Below, in pieces: positions 1-10,109 of a stretch of DNA of 64,000 nt. The DNA is from Rhizobium sp. WYJ-E13 (GTDB lineage Bacteria; Pseudomonadota; Alphaproteobacteria; Rhizobiales; Rhizobiaceae): contig NZ_CP076853.1 in the NCBI RefSeq assembly GCF_018987265.1, forward strand, positions 2,790,001-2,854,000. The letters are read 5' to 3'. The notes under the pieces were generated by a model. It was given only the letters and a program-made list of their open reading frames with translations, searched no databases and was not told the DNA's origin. The translations under genes were made by a program, and so were the position numbers. Position 1 is the first letter of the stretch; every line of letters starts with the position of its first letter.

Positions 1-856
1 CGACCTCGCAGCCGCAAAGGCGAAACTCGCCCGGCCGGATATCGGCGGCGTGCAGGTTGTCTATAACTGGAAGAGCCTGGAAACGGCGAAGGGCCAGTAT
101 GATTTTTCGGCGATCGAGCAGGACCTGGCCATCGCCAGAAGTCTGAACAAGAAGATGTTCATCCAGGTGCAGGACCGCTTCTTCAATCCGAAGGCGCGCA
201 ACATCCCCGACTATATGCTGACCGAACCGGAATATGATGGCGGCCTGACCCCGCAATTCGATAATCCCGGAGAAAACAAGCCAGTCGGTTCCGGCTGGGT
301 CGCTCAGCAATGGAACCCGGCGGTTCGCACCCGCTACCAGGCGCTGTTAAAGGCGCTCGCCGAAAAGTTCGACGGCCAGGTCTACGGCATCAACTTGCCG
401 GAAACCTCCATCGACCTCGATCCCAAGCATGAACCAAACGGTTTCTCCTGCGACGCCTATTTCTCCGCCGAGATGGAAAACCTTGCCTTCGCCCGCAAGG
501 CCTTCGAAAAGTCGCTGGTCGTGCAATATGTGAACTTCTGGCCCTGCGAATGGGAGAACGACCACAACTATATGGGCCGCCTCTTCGATTTCGCCGAAAA
601 GAACAATGTCGGCCTCGGCGGCCCCGATATCGTGCCGAACCGCAAGGCGCAGATGAAGAACTCTTATCCCTTCTTCAACAAGTACAAGGGCAAGCTCAGC
701 TATGTCGGCCTCGCAGTGCAGGAGCCGACGCTGACCTACAGGAACCCCGCGACCAAGAAGCCCTTCACCAAGGAAGAGTTCACCGCCTTCGCAAAGGACT
801 ATCTCGGCGCCGACGTGATCTTCTGGAGCATGGCAACGCCTTGGCTGAAGAAATGA
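1..856 (+). CDS. Glycoside-hydrolase-like TIM-barrel protein, 5' end cut by window
   Basis: The reading frame is open from the first bases of the window, so the N-terminus is missing; at least 284 residues are visible. The sequence reads like a clan-A glycoside hydrolase barrel: alternating hydrophobic strands and helices, with one Glu in the segment GINLPETSID and another in VGLAVQEPTL. These sit where an acid/base (strand 4) and a nucleophile (strand 7) would lie. I could not place it in a numbered GH family and see no carbohydrate-binding module. The product ends at a TGA and the next gene is on the other strand. Barrel fold fairly likely; substrate unknown. Confidence 0.6.
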   Translation, partial: DLAAAKAKLARPDIGGVQVVYNWKSLETAKGQYDFSAIEQDLAIARSLNKKMFIQVQDRFFNPKARNIPDYMLTEPEYDGGLTPQFDNPGENKPVGSGWVAQQWNPAVRTRYQALLKALAEKFDGQVYGINLPETSIDLDPKHEPNGFSCDAYFSAEMENLAFARKAFEKSLVVQYVNFWPCEWENDHNYMGRLFDFAEKNNVGLGGPDIVPNRKAQMKNSYPFFNKYKGKLSYVGLAVQEPTLTYRNPATKKPFTKEEFTAFAKDYLGADVIFWSMATPWLKK

Positions 857-905
857 CAAGAACAGTCAGGCGGCCGCCAAGCCGCCTGCCACAGCTCCCC
901 CTGAC

Positions 906-1547
906 TTAGCCGCCCCAGGCCGAATTGCGGATCACGCTGCAGAAATTACCTCTGTGGAAATGTGGCTCCTTGTCGGCGATCACATCCGCCTTCACATTGC
1001 CGAAGGTCGTTTGCGGCTTGTGCTTGATGCCGTCATAGAAGGTCTGGATGATATCCTCCTTGAAATTCGGCGTGCGCGGATGCGCGTGCACCACCGCCTC
1101 ACGGTCGACATCGCCGAAGCCGTGATAGTCGATGCCGAGAACATCCATTTCCACGCCTGCCGTCACCAAGGCCACGACCGGGTGCATATGCTGCGGAATG
1201 CCGGGCGTCGTATGCAGCGCGATAGCCCTCCAGACGGTGTCGATATCGACCTGCGAGATACCGTAACTTTTCAAGAAATCACGAGCAGCATTGGCGCCGT
1301 CGACCTCGAAACGCTCGTGCTCCGAACTATGCTGGTGCGTCAGCCCCATGTCATGGAACATGGCGCCTGCATAAAGCAGTTCCGGGTCAAAATTCAGCCC
1401 GCGGCGTTTGCCCAAGAGCGCACCGAAATAATAGACCCGGCTGGAATGATGAAAGAGCAGCGGCGATTCCGTGTCCCTGACAAGTTCGGTAATGTCGCGT
1501 GCCAGCTTGCTGTCGGGAATGCTGATGCCGCCGATCGTCAATGTCAT
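906..1547 (-). CDS. HD-domain phosphohydrolase-like protein
   Basis: A 213-aa cytosolic protein with a metal-binding HD signature: an early His pair (LLFHHSSRVY), the HD dyad in AMFHDMGLTH, and a downstream His in AIALHTTPG. HD proteins usually bind divalent metal and cleave phosphoester or amide-like bonds; this size and layout recall the cyanamide-hydratase-like HD group, but the substrate cannot be read from sequence. The start is supported by AAGGAG seven bases upstream. An inverted repeat (TCCTTGA and TCAAGGA arms, 1556-1578) overlaps that ribosome binding site. The divergent neighbour is a GlxA-type regulator, which may control it. Confidence 0.75.
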   Translation of the reverse strand: MTLTIGGISIPDSKLARDITELVRDTESPLLFHHSSRVYYFGALLGKRRGLNFDPELLYAGAMFHDMGLTHQHSSEHERFEVDGANAARDFLKSYGISQVDIDTVWRAIALHTTPGIPQHMHPVVALVTAGVEMDVLGIDYHGFGDVDREAVVHAHPRTPNFKEDIIQTFYDGIKHKPQTTFGNVKADVIADKEPHFHRGNFCSVIRNSAWGG

Positions 1548-1555
1548 CGTCTTTC

Positions 1556-1578
1556 TCCTTGATGGTGGATGTCAAGGA
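1556..1578. promoter_or_regulatory. Inverted repeat over HD-gene ribosome binding site
   Basis: Two perfect 7-bp arms, TCCTTGA and TCAAGGA, are separated by 9 bp. One arm contains the Shine-Dalgarno sequence of the minus-strand HD gene. It lies in the 117-bp gap between that gene and the divergent GlxA-type regulator, so it could be an operator or a small mRNA hairpin. Short arms make chance occurrence possible. Confidence 0.3.
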
Positions 1579-1664
1579 GCGTAAAAGCGGACGAGAATGT
1601 CAGCAATCGACGCTATCCGGCATTTTCTGCCAAAAACATTCCGCTGCGGACATGAGGCCGTCAG

Positions 1665-2636
1665 ATGAAGCCCCGGACCATCGCCATCCTTGCCGTTCCC
1701 GGCGTCCAGCTTCTGGATGTTTCCGGCCCCCTCGATGTTTTTGCCGAAGCTAACCTGCAGAGCGACAGGCAAGTTTATCGCCCCGTCGTCATCGCCACCA
1801 CGCACGGCCATATCCGCAGTTCTTCCGGCATCCGCCTGGTCGCCGATTATACGATCGAGGACGAGACCGGTCCGCTCGATACGCTGCTTGTCGCCGGCTG
1901 TCCCAATTCGGCTGAGATCGAGCATGATGCAAAGCTGTTGGCATGGCTCGGCAAGGCTGCACCCGGCGCCCGCCGTTACGGCTCGGTCTGCAGCGGCGCA
2001 TTCCTGCTCGCGTCCGCCGGCCTGCTAGACGGCCGCCGGGTAACCACGCACTGGGCCGTCGCAGAGAGGTTGAGACAGGCCTATCCCACCGTGACGGTCG
2101 AGGAGAACGCGATCCATGTGGCCGACGGGGAGTTGAGAACCGCTGCCGGCGTTACAGCGGGACTGGATCTTGCCCTCTCCCTTGTCGAAGAGGATCTCGG
2201 CCGTGACGTGGCGATGCGTGTCGCAGCCCAGCTCGTCATGTTCTTCAAGCGCCCTGGTGGCCAGATGCAGTTCAGCCGCAAGGGCGAAGCCGTCCCCGCC
2301 GGACGCTCGGCGCTACAGGAAGTGCAGCGCTGGATAGCAGCCAATCCCGCTGCCGACCATAGCGTCGCCGAACTCGCCCGCCGGATGGAACTCAGCCCCC
2401 GGCATTTCGCCCGTCTATTTCGCGATGAAGTCGGCATGACGCCGGCAGCCTGGGTCGAATCTACCCGCATTGCCGCCGCCCGCCGGCTGCTCGAAAGCGG
2501 CCATGCGCCGAAACAGGTGGCCAGCGAATGCGGCTTTGCCGATGACGACACCTTGCGCCGCGCCTTCACTCGCCATCTCGGCGTGACACCTGCGGAATAC
2601 CGCAAGCAATACGCGCACATGAGCCTGGTGAGCTGA
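1665..2636 (+). CDS. GlxA-family transcriptional regulator (DJ-1/PfpI + AraC)
   Basis: A 323-aa regulator with two domains. Residues about 5-190 form a DJ-1/PfpI-like amidotransferase fold (AILAVPGVQLLDVSGPLDVF at the start, nucleophile-elbow-like VCSGAFLLASAG). Residues about 215-315 form an AraC DNA-binding domain with two helix-turn-helix units (VAELARRMELSPRHFARLF and QVASECGFADDDTLRRAFTR). This is the usual layout of GlxA/FtrA-like regulators, where the first domain is thought to sense a metabolite rather than act as an enzyme. Its divergent neighbour, the HD protein, is the most likely target. It ends 4 bp from the convergent end of glpK. Confidence 0.88.
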   Translation: MKPRTIAILAVPGVQLLDVSGPLDVFAEANLQSDRQVYRPVVIATTHGHIRSSSGIRLVADYTIEDETGPLDTLLVAGCPNSAEIEHDAKLLAWLGKAAPGARRYGSVCSGAFLLASAGLLDGRRVTTHWAVAERLRQAYPTVTVEENAIHVADGELRTAAGVTAGLDLALSLVEEDLGRDVAMRVAAQLVMFFKRPGGQMQFSRKGEAVPAGRSALQEVQRWIAANPAADHSVAELARRMELSPRHFARLFRDEVGMTPAAWVESTRIAAARRLLESGHAPKQVASECGFADDDTLRRAFTRHLGVTPAEYRKQYAHMSLVS

Positions 2637-2640
2637 GCGA

Positions 2641-4134
<1,494 letters not shown>

Positions 4135-4312
4135 GCGATTCCTCCCGCTGCATGCTGTTGTCGTGGCAAATCAATAGGGCAGGTCCGCCTGGCTTGGAAG
4201 GGCGTAAGTGGCGGCGCCCCTCAGCCACTTCCCGATTGCCAGCCCGCCGCCTTTGGGCATAACCTCGCTTCAACGTTGCAATGCAGCATCTCATAGTCAG
4301 GAAGGAAGAAGC

Positions 4313-5089
4313 ATGAGCAGATCAGTCGTCGTCACCGGGTCCACCAGCGGCATCGGGCTTGCGATTGCCACTGCCTTTGCCGCCAGGGGCGACAACGTCG
4401 TCATCAACGGCTTCGGAAAAGAAGATGAAATCAATGATATAGTCGGGCGCCTTGAATCATCGTCGAAAGCGAAGGCACTCTATCACCCGGCTGACATGAC
4501 GAAGCCATCAGAGATTGCCGATCTGATCGAAACTGCGGCTAAGACCTTCGGGACGGTCGATGTCCTCGTCAACAATGCCGGCATCCAGCATGTCGAAAAG
4601 ATCGAAGATTTCCCGATCGAGAAGTGGGACCAGATCATCGCCATCAATCTGTCCAGCTCTTTCCATACGATGCGTGCTGCGATCCCGCTGATGAAAGCGA
4701 AAAAACATGGCCGCATCATCAACATCGCTTCGGCACATGCCTTGGTCGCGTCGCCCTTCAAATCTGCCTATGTAGCGGCAAAACATGGTATGTTAGGCTT
4801 AACGAAGACGGCAGCGCTCGAGCTTGCCGAATTCGGCGTGACGGTAAACGCCATTTGCCCCGGCTACGTGCTGACCCCGCTGGTCGAAAAGCAGATCCCG
4901 GATACCGCCAAGGCGCGCGGCATGACCGAGGAACAGGTCAAGACCGAAGTCATCCTCAAGGCGCAGCCGACGCATGAATTCGTCAAGGCCGAGGAGATCA
5001 GCGCGCTCGCCATCTACCTCGCAAGCGAGGAAGCCCGACAGGTAACCGGTACGCATATCTCGATTGACGGGGGCTGGACGGCGGCATAA
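4313..5089 (+). CDS. bdhA: 3-hydroxybutyrate dehydrogenase
   Basis: A 258-aa short-chain dehydrogenase that oxidises (R)-3-hydroxybutyrate, from polyhydroxybutyrate breakdown, to acetoacetate with NAD+. It has the nucleotide loop TGSTSGIG (residues 8-15), the NNAG motif, the catalytic Ser in NIASAHALVA and the YVAAK motif, plus the C-terminal VTGTHISIDGGWTAA typical of BdhA. The frame is open further upstream, but the ATG at 4313 follows AGGAAG and gives the family N-terminus. xdhA starts 28 bp later. The order bdhA-xdhA-xdhB is known from Sinorhizobium meliloti, where the genes are reported to be co-transcribed. Confidence 0.92.
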   Translation: MSRSVVVTGSTSGIGLAIATAFAARGDNVVINGFGKEDEINDIVGRLESSSKAKALYHPADMTKPSEIADLIETAAKTFGTVDVLVNNAGIQHVEKIEDFPIEKWDQIIAINLSSSFHTMRAAIPLMKAKKHGRIINIASAHALVASPFKSAYVAAKHGMLGLTKTAALELAEFGVTVNAICPGYVLTPLVEKQIPDTAKARGMTEEQVKTEVILKAQPTHEFVKAEEISALAIYLASEEARQVTGTHISIDGGWTAA

Positions 5090-5117
5090 CCATTTTGGAA
5101 AAACAACCGGGAACATC

Positions 5118-6584
5118 ATGAACGACAGCATCCGCTTCATCCTCAATGGCGAGGACGTTTCCTTGGAGAACGTCCGGCCGACCGAGACTCTTCTTGATTT
5201 TCTCCGGCTGAGGCGGCGACTGACGGGCACGAAGGAAGGCTGCGCCGAGGGTGATTGCGGCGCCTGTACCGTGCTGGTCGGCCGGTTGATCGACGGCAAG
5301 CTTTTCTATGAATCCGTCAATGCCTGCATCCGCTTCATCGGCTCCCTTCAGGGCACCCATGTCGTGACGATCGAGCACCTGGCGGCTAGAGACGGCACGC
5401 TGCATCCGGTGCAGCAGGCCATGGTCGATTGCCACGGTTCGCAATGCGGCTTCTGCACACCCGGTTTCGTCATGTCCCTCTACGGCCTCTGGCTCTCCAA
5501 CGAGAAGCCCGACCGTGCCGAGATCGAACAGGCGCTCCAGGGCAATCTCTGTCGCTGCACCGGCTACGAGCCCATCGTCAAGGCAGCCGAACAGGTGAGC
5601 CTGCAGCGCCCGAGCACGCTCTTCGATCCCTTGGAAAAGACCCGCGCCGAAATCATCGCCCGCCTCTGGGCCATGCAGGCATCGGAAACGCTGACGGTCA
5701 CGTCGGAAGAAGGCCGGCTGATCGTGCCGCGCTCCCTGGAGGCACTGGCGAAGATCCTGGCCGCAGAACCCGCAGCAACGATCGTTGCCGGCTCGACCGA
5801 TGTCGGCCTCTGGGTCACAAAGCAGATGCAGCAACTGAACCCCGTTGTCTTCATCAATCACCTGACGGAGCTTCAGTCGATCACCGCAGGCGAGACCGGC
5901 ATCACCATCGGCGCCGGCGTCACCTATACCCGCGCCTTGGAGACCATTGCCCGGAAAATTCCGACCGTTGCCCGCCTCATCACCCGCATCGGCGGCGAAC
6001 AGGTCCGCAATATGGGCACAATCGGCGGCAATATCGCCAACGGTTCGCCGATCGGCGACAGCCCGCCGCCGCTGATCGCACTCGGCGCACAACTGACGTT
6101 GCGCTCGACCGCGGGCACGCGCACGCTTCCGCTCGAAGATTACTTCATCGCCTATGGAAGGCAGGACCGCAGGCGCGACGAATTCGTCGAAAGCCTGTTC
6201 GTGCCTTATCCGACCGCCGACGCGAAATTTGCCGTCTACAAGATCAGCAAACGCCGCGACGAGGATATCACCGCCGTCCTCGGTGCTTTCCATCTGGTGC
6301 TGGATGAGACAGAACACGTTACCGACATCCGTATCGCTTTCGGCGGCATGGCCGCAACGCCGAAGCGCGCCCGCAGCGTCGAGGCAGAACTGATCGGCAA
6401 GATCTGGAATGAAGCGACCGTCGAGGCCGCCCGCCCCGCCTTCGATGCCGATTTCCAGCCGCTGACGGACTGGCGCGCAACTGCTGAATACCGCAAGTTG
6501 ACGGCCAAGAACCTGCTGACGCGGTTTTACCTCGAAACGGTCGGTGCGCCCGCCGAACTGAAGCGGTTCGAGGAGGTGGCATGA
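5118..6584 (+). CDS. xdhA: Xanthine dehydrogenase small subunit (2Fe-2S and FAD)
   Basis: A 488-aa electron-transfer subunit of xanthine dehydrogenase. Residues 1-90 are a plant-type ferredoxin domain with Cys42, Cys47, Cys50 and Cys70. Residues 95-165 bind the second 2Fe-2S cluster (Cys110, Cys113, Cys145, Cys147). Residues about 180-470 form the FAD domain (TIVAGSTDVGLWV, GGNIANGSPIGDSPP) with the CO-dehydrogenase flavoprotein C-terminal part. The ATG at 5118 gives the family start. It passes electrons from the molybdenum subunit XdhB to NAD+. Its last codons, GAG GAG GTG GCA, also form a strong Shine-Dalgarno sequence for a short ORF that bridges to xdhB. Confidence 0.95.
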   Translation: MNDSIRFILNGEDVSLENVRPTETLLDFLRLRRRLTGTKEGCAEGDCGACTVLVGRLIDGKLFYESVNACIRFIGSLQGTHVVTIEHLAARDGTLHPVQQAMVDCHGSQCGFCTPGFVMSLYGLWLSNEKPDRAEIEQALQGNLCRCTGYEPIVKAAEQVSLQRPSTLFDPLEKTRAEIIARLWAMQASETLTVTSEEGRLIVPRSLEALAKILAAEPAATIVAGSTDVGLWVTKQMQQLNPVVFINHLTELQSITAGETGITIGAGVTYTRALETIARKIPTVARLITRIGGEQVRNMGTIGGNIANGSPIGDSPPPLIALGAQLTLRSTAGTRTLPLEDYFIAYGRQDRRRDEFVESLFVPYPTADAKFAVYKISKRRDEDITAVLGAFHLVLDETEHVTDIRIAFGGMAATPKRARSVEAELIGKIWNEATVEAARPAFDADFQPLTDWRATAEYRKLTAKNLLTRFYLETVGAPAELKRFEEVA

Positions 6585-6646
6585 TGAAGATGATATATGT
6601 CGGCACAAGCGGCGGCACCATATCTCCTCGCGAAGGAGCCATCTGA
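6581..6646 (+). CDS. Possible 21-aa coupling ORF between xdhA and xdhB
   Basis: A 21-codon frame begins with an ATG that overlaps the xdhA stop as ATGA and ends with a TGA whose last base is the first base of the xdhB start codon (TGATG). AGGAGG sits five bases before its ATG, a better ribosome site than most here. The peptide would be MMKMIYVGTSGGTISPREGA plus Ile. The perfect fit at both ends suggests a translational coupler, but a peptide this short cannot be distinguished from chance by eye. xdhB also has its own GGAG at 6635-6638. Confidence 0.35.
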   Translation: MMKMIYVGTSGGTISPREGAI

Positions 6647-8982
6647 TGGACAAGTCCGCCTTCGAGGAACGCAAGCTCATCAACGGCCAGATGCATGTCT
6701 CGCTGCGCCATGATTCAGCGCATAAGCATGTCACCGGAAGTGCCGATTATATCGACGATATTCCTGAACCGTCCGATCTGCTGCACGGCGCGCTTGGCCT
6801 GTCCGACCGCGCCCATGCCGAGATTGTCTCGATGGATCTATCCGAGGTCCAGACCTATCCCGGCGTCGTCTGGGTCTTCACCGGCAAGGACATTCCCGGC
6901 ATCAACGACGTCAGCTCCAACGGCAGTCATGACGAACCGCTGCTCGCCGAAACTCTGGTTCAATTCCACGGCCAGCCGATCTTCGCAGTGATCGCGCAAA
7001 CCCGCGAGATTGCGCGGCGCGCCGCCCGCAAGGCAAAGATCGAATATCGCGACCTGCCGCACTGGAGCGATATCGATGGGGCTATTGAAAATGGCAGCCC
7101 GCTCGTCATCACGCCGATGACGCTGAAGCGCGGCGAGCCGGAAACGGAAATGGCCAACGCCCCGCGCCGGCTGACGGGCCGCATGCGCATCGGCGGCCAG
7201 GAGCATTTCTATCTCGAAAGCCATATCGCCATGGCGATCCCAGGCGAGGATGATGAGGTTGCTGTCTGGTCGTCCACACAGCACCCGAGCGAAATCCAGC
7301 ATATCGTCGGACAAGTGCTGCACATCCCCTCGAACGCCGTGACCGTGAACGTGCGCCGCATGGGCGGCGGCTTCGGCGGCAAGGAAACGCAAGGCAACCA
7401 GTTCGCGGCCCTTGCGGCAATCGCCGCCAAGAAACTGAAGCGCGCCATCAAGTTCCGTCCGGATCGCGACGAGGATATGAGCGCCACCGGCAAGCGCCAC
7501 GACTTCCGTGTCGATTACGAACTCGGCTTCGATGAGGAAGGCCGCATCCACGCCGTCGACGCCACCTATTCGGCCCGCTGCGGCTTCTCCTCCGACCTGT
7601 CAGGCCCGGTCACCGACCGCGCCCTCTTCCACGCCGATTCCAGCTATTTCTACCCGCATGTGCATCTGACCTCGCAGCCGCTGAAGACGCATACCGTCTC
7701 CAACACCGCCTTTCGCGGTTTCGGCGGGCCGCAGGGCATGCTCGGTGCCGAGCGCTTCATCGAGGAGATCGCCTATGTCGTCGGCAAGGATCCGCTCGAT
7801 ATCCGCAAGCTGAATTTCTACGGCCAGACGGGTTCGGGGCGCACGACCACGCCCTATCATCAGGAGGTCGAGGACAATATCATCGCCCGCGTGGTCGAGG
7901 AGTTGGAGGACAGCGCCGATTACCGCGCCCGCCGCAACGCCATCGTCGCCTTCAACCGCGACAGCCGCTATATCCGCAAGGGCATCGCCCTGACGCCGGT
8001 CAAATTCGGCATCTCCTTCACCATGACCGCCTTCAACCAGGCCGGCGCGCTCGTCCATATCTATCAGGACGGCTCGATCCACCTGAACCATGGCGGCACC
8101 GAAATGGGCCAGGGCCTCTACACCAAGGTGGCGCAGGTTCTTGCCGACAGTTTCCAGGTCGATATCGACAGGGTGAAGATCACGGCGACGACGACTGGCA
8201 AGGTGCCGAATACCTCGGCCACCGCCGCTTCTTCCGGTTCGGACCTGAACGGCATGGCCGCCTTCGATGCAGCCCGTCAGCTCAAGGAACGACTTGTCGC
8301 CTTTGCCGCGGAGAAATGGGGCGTTCCGGCCTCGGAAGTGATCTTCCTGCCTAACCGTGTGCGGGTCGGAGACATCGAAGTCCCCTTCCCCGATTTCATC
8401 AAGCAGGCCTATTTCGCCCGGGTGCAGCTCTCAGCCGCCGGCTTCTACAAGACGCCGAAAATCCATTGGGACCGCAAGGCCGGCCGCGGCACGCCTTTCT
8501 ACTATTTCGCCTATGGCGCCGCCTGCACCGAAGTGTCGATCGACACGCTGACCGGCGAATATCTCATCGACCGCACCGATATCCTGCATGATGTCGGCCG
8601 CTCGTTGAACCCGGCGATCGATATCGGCCAGGTCGAAGGCGCCTTCGTTCAGGGCATGGGCTGGCTGACGACGGAAGAACTCTGGTGGGATGACAAGGGC
8701 CGCCTGCGCACGCATGCGCCTTCCACCTACAAGATCCCGCTCGCCTCCGACCGGCCGAAGATCTTCAACGTGCGCCTGGCAGAATGGTCCGAAAATACCG
8801 AAGCGACGATCGGCCGCTCGAAAGCCGTCGGCGAGCCACCCTTCATGCTGGCGATCTCAGTGCTGGAGGCTCTTTCCATGGCTGTCGCGAGCGTCGCGAA
8901 TTATCGCGTCTGCCCGCGTCTCGATGCGCCCGCAACGCCTGAACGCGTGCTGATGGCGGTCGAGAGGATGAAGAGGGTGTAA
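6646..8982 (+). CDS. xdhB: Xanthine dehydrogenase molybdopterin-binding subunit
   Basis: The 778-aa catalytic subunit, which hydroxylates hypoxanthine and xanthine to urate at a molybdenum cofactor. It contains the Moco-binding MGGGFGGKETQ (about residues 239-249), FRGFGGPQGM, the GTEMGQGLYTK segment, and VGEPPFMLAISV near residue 727 with the presumed catalytic Glu. Length and order match XdhB. AAGGAGCC lies upstream of the ATG, which shares a base with the stop of the short ORF between the subunits. xdhC follows after 2 bp, so xdhABC form one unit downstream of bdhA. Confidence 0.95.
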   Translation: MDKSAFEERKLINGQMHVSLRHDSAHKHVTGSADYIDDIPEPSDLLHGALGLSDRAHAEIVSMDLSEVQTYPGVVWVFTGKDIPGINDVSSNGSHDEPLLAETLVQFHGQPIFAVIAQTREIARRAARKAKIEYRDLPHWSDIDGAIENGSPLVITPMTLKRGEPETEMANAPRRLTGRMRIGGQEHFYLESHIAMAIPGEDDEVAVWSSTQHPSEIQHIVGQVLHIPSNAVTVNVRRMGGGFGGKETQGNQFAALAAIAAKKLKRAIKFRPDRDEDMSATGKRHDFRVDYELGFDEEGRIHAVDATYSARCGFSSDLSGPVTDRALFHADSSYFYPHVHLTSQPLKTHTVSNTAFRGFGGPQGMLGAERFIEEIAYVVGKDPLDIRKLNFYGQTGSGRTTTPYHQEVEDNIIARVVEELEDSADYRARRNAIVAFNRDSRYIRKGIALTPVKFGISFTMTAFNQAGALVHIYQDGSIHLNHGGTEMGQGLYTKVAQVLADSFQVDIDRVKITATTTGKVPNTSATAASSGSDLNGMAAFDAARQLKERLVAFAAEKWGVPASEVIFLPNRVRVGDIEVPFPDFIKQAYFARVQLSAAGFYKTPKIHWDRKAGRGTPFYYFAYGAACTEVSIDTLTGEYLIDRTDILHDVGRSLNPAIDIGQVEGAFVQGMGWLTTEELWWDDKGRLRTHAPSTYKIPLASDRPKIFNVRLAEWSENTEATIGRSKAVGEPPFMLAISVLEALSMAVASVANYRVCPRLDAPATPERVLMAVERMKRV

Positions 8983-8984
8983 CG

Positions 8985-9836
8985 ATGACGCGGCGCGAAA
9001 TCCTTTCCGGTTTTCTGCCCGGCAGCGACTTCCGCGCCTTCCTGGCCCTCCAGCCTGAAACGATCCTCGTCGAAGTATCCGGCACGCAAGGTTCGACGCC
9101 GCGCGAGGCCGGCACCTTCATGCTGGTCTCGGCAAGGAGCGTCTGGGGCACGATCGGCGGCGGCCAGTTCGAATTCATCGCCATCGGCAATGCCCGCGAG
9201 ATGCTTGCCGGCACCGGCGGCACGGAGATGATGGATATTCCGCTCGGACCGGAAATCGGCCAGTGCTGCGGCGGCCGCACGCAACTGCGCTTCCGGCCTG
9301 TGACGGATACGGTCAGGGATGAACTGGAGAAGAAACAGGAAGAAGAAACAGAACGTCTGCCCGAGGTCTATGTCTTCGGTGCCGGCCATGTCGGCCGTGC
9401 CTTAGCCGCATCCCTTGCTCCACTGCCGCTCTCGGTCACCGTCATCGAAACCCGTCGGGATGAGCTTGCCAATCTTCCCGCTTCGACGAAAAGCCGGTTG
9501 GTGCCGATGCCCGAAGCCTTGGTGAAAGACATGCCCGCTGGCGCGGCGCTCGTCATCCTCACCCACGATCATGCACTGGATTTCCTGATTGCTCGCGAGG
9601 CGCTTGCCCGCACCGATTTTGCCTATGTCGGCATGATCGGTTCTGCGACCAAGCGCGCCACCTTTGCAAGCTGGCTTTCCCACGAGGCAGGCGGCGAGCG
9701 CTCCTGGCTCGATCGCCTCACTTTGCCGATCGGCGGATCGGCGGTGAAGGACAAACGCCCCGAAGTGATCGCCGCCGTGACAGCAGCCGAAATCCTGACC
9801 GCACTTTCCGCCTATCGCAACCGATCGTCCTCGTAA
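8985..9836 (+). CDS. xdhC: Xanthine dehydrogenase accessory protein XdhC
   Basis: A 283-aa molybdenum-cofactor chaperone that delivers the sulfurated cofactor to XdhB. It has the N-terminal XdhC/CoxI domain (VSGTQGSTPREAGTFMLV, IGGGQFEFIA, then GPEIGQCCGGRTQL with the paired cysteines) and a C-terminal Rossmann-like domain (VYVFGAGHVGRALAASLAPL). It starts 2 bp after xdhB and closes the xanthine dehydrogenase set. Its 3' end overlaps a small convergent gene by about 25 bp. Confidence 0.93.
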   Translation: MTRREILSGFLPGSDFRAFLALQPETILVEVSGTQGSTPREAGTFMLVSARSVWGTIGGGQFEFIAIGNAREMLAGTGGTEMMDIPLGPEIGQCCGGRTQLRFRPVTDTVRDELEKKQEEETERLPEVYVFGAGHVGRALAASLAPLPLSVTVIETRRDELANLPASTKSRLVPMPEALVKDMPAGAALVILTHDHALDFLIAREALARTDFAYVGMIGSATKRATFASWLSHEAGGERSWLDRLTLPIGGSAVKDKRPEVIAAVTAAEILTALSAYRNRSSS

Positions 9837-10009
9837 CGCGGATCGCGTCCATCCAGGAAACCGAGATCGCGCTTGATGCGATCGGGTGTGACGTCCATGT
9901 CCAGCTGCGGCATCCGGCTGCCGATCCCCCGGGCCAGCCGGCGGATGAGGACAGTGATCAATGCCTCTTTTGCGAGGGAACGGCGTTCTTCGATAGCTTG
10001 GCAATCCAT
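9812..10009 (-). CDS. Small basic hypothetical protein
   Basis: A 65-aa protein (begins MDCQAIEERRSL; ends DPRYEDDRLR) read from an ATG at 10009 with AAGGTGA five to six bases upstream. The C-terminal stretch DRIKRDLGFLDGR vaguely resembles the tail of small DUF1127-type proteins, but I cannot assign it. It is divergent from the LysR gene at 10110 and overlaps the end of xdhC. The good ribosome site and the divergent position favour a real gene; function unknown. Confidence 0.5.
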   Translation of the reverse strand: MDCQAIEERRSLAKEALITVLIRRLARGIGSRMPQLDMDVTPDRIKRDLGFLDGRDPRYEDDRLR

Positions 10010-10037
10010 GACATCACCTTGATGGTTTGATGAGATG

Positions 10038-10067
10038 ATTGCAGTTTGCCGGGAAAAATGCTGCAAT
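10038..10067. promoter_or_regulatory. Dyad between small gene and LysR gene
   Basis: Perfect 7-bp arms ATTGCAG and CTGCAAT, separated by 16 bp, lie in the 100-bp gap between the divergent genes at 10009 and 10110. LysR regulators commonly bind such dyads next to their own gene, so this may be the autoregulatory site of the adjacent GcvA-like regulator. Confidence 0.35.
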
Positions 10068-10109
10068 TCCAATCGAACAACCGTCTGCATCCATAAAGAG
10101 AATTTATCC

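Noticed and set aside
4998..6734. 578-aa open frame on the minus strand
   Set aside because: Antisense to xdhA with its Fe-S and FAD motifs; no domain in the antisense product.
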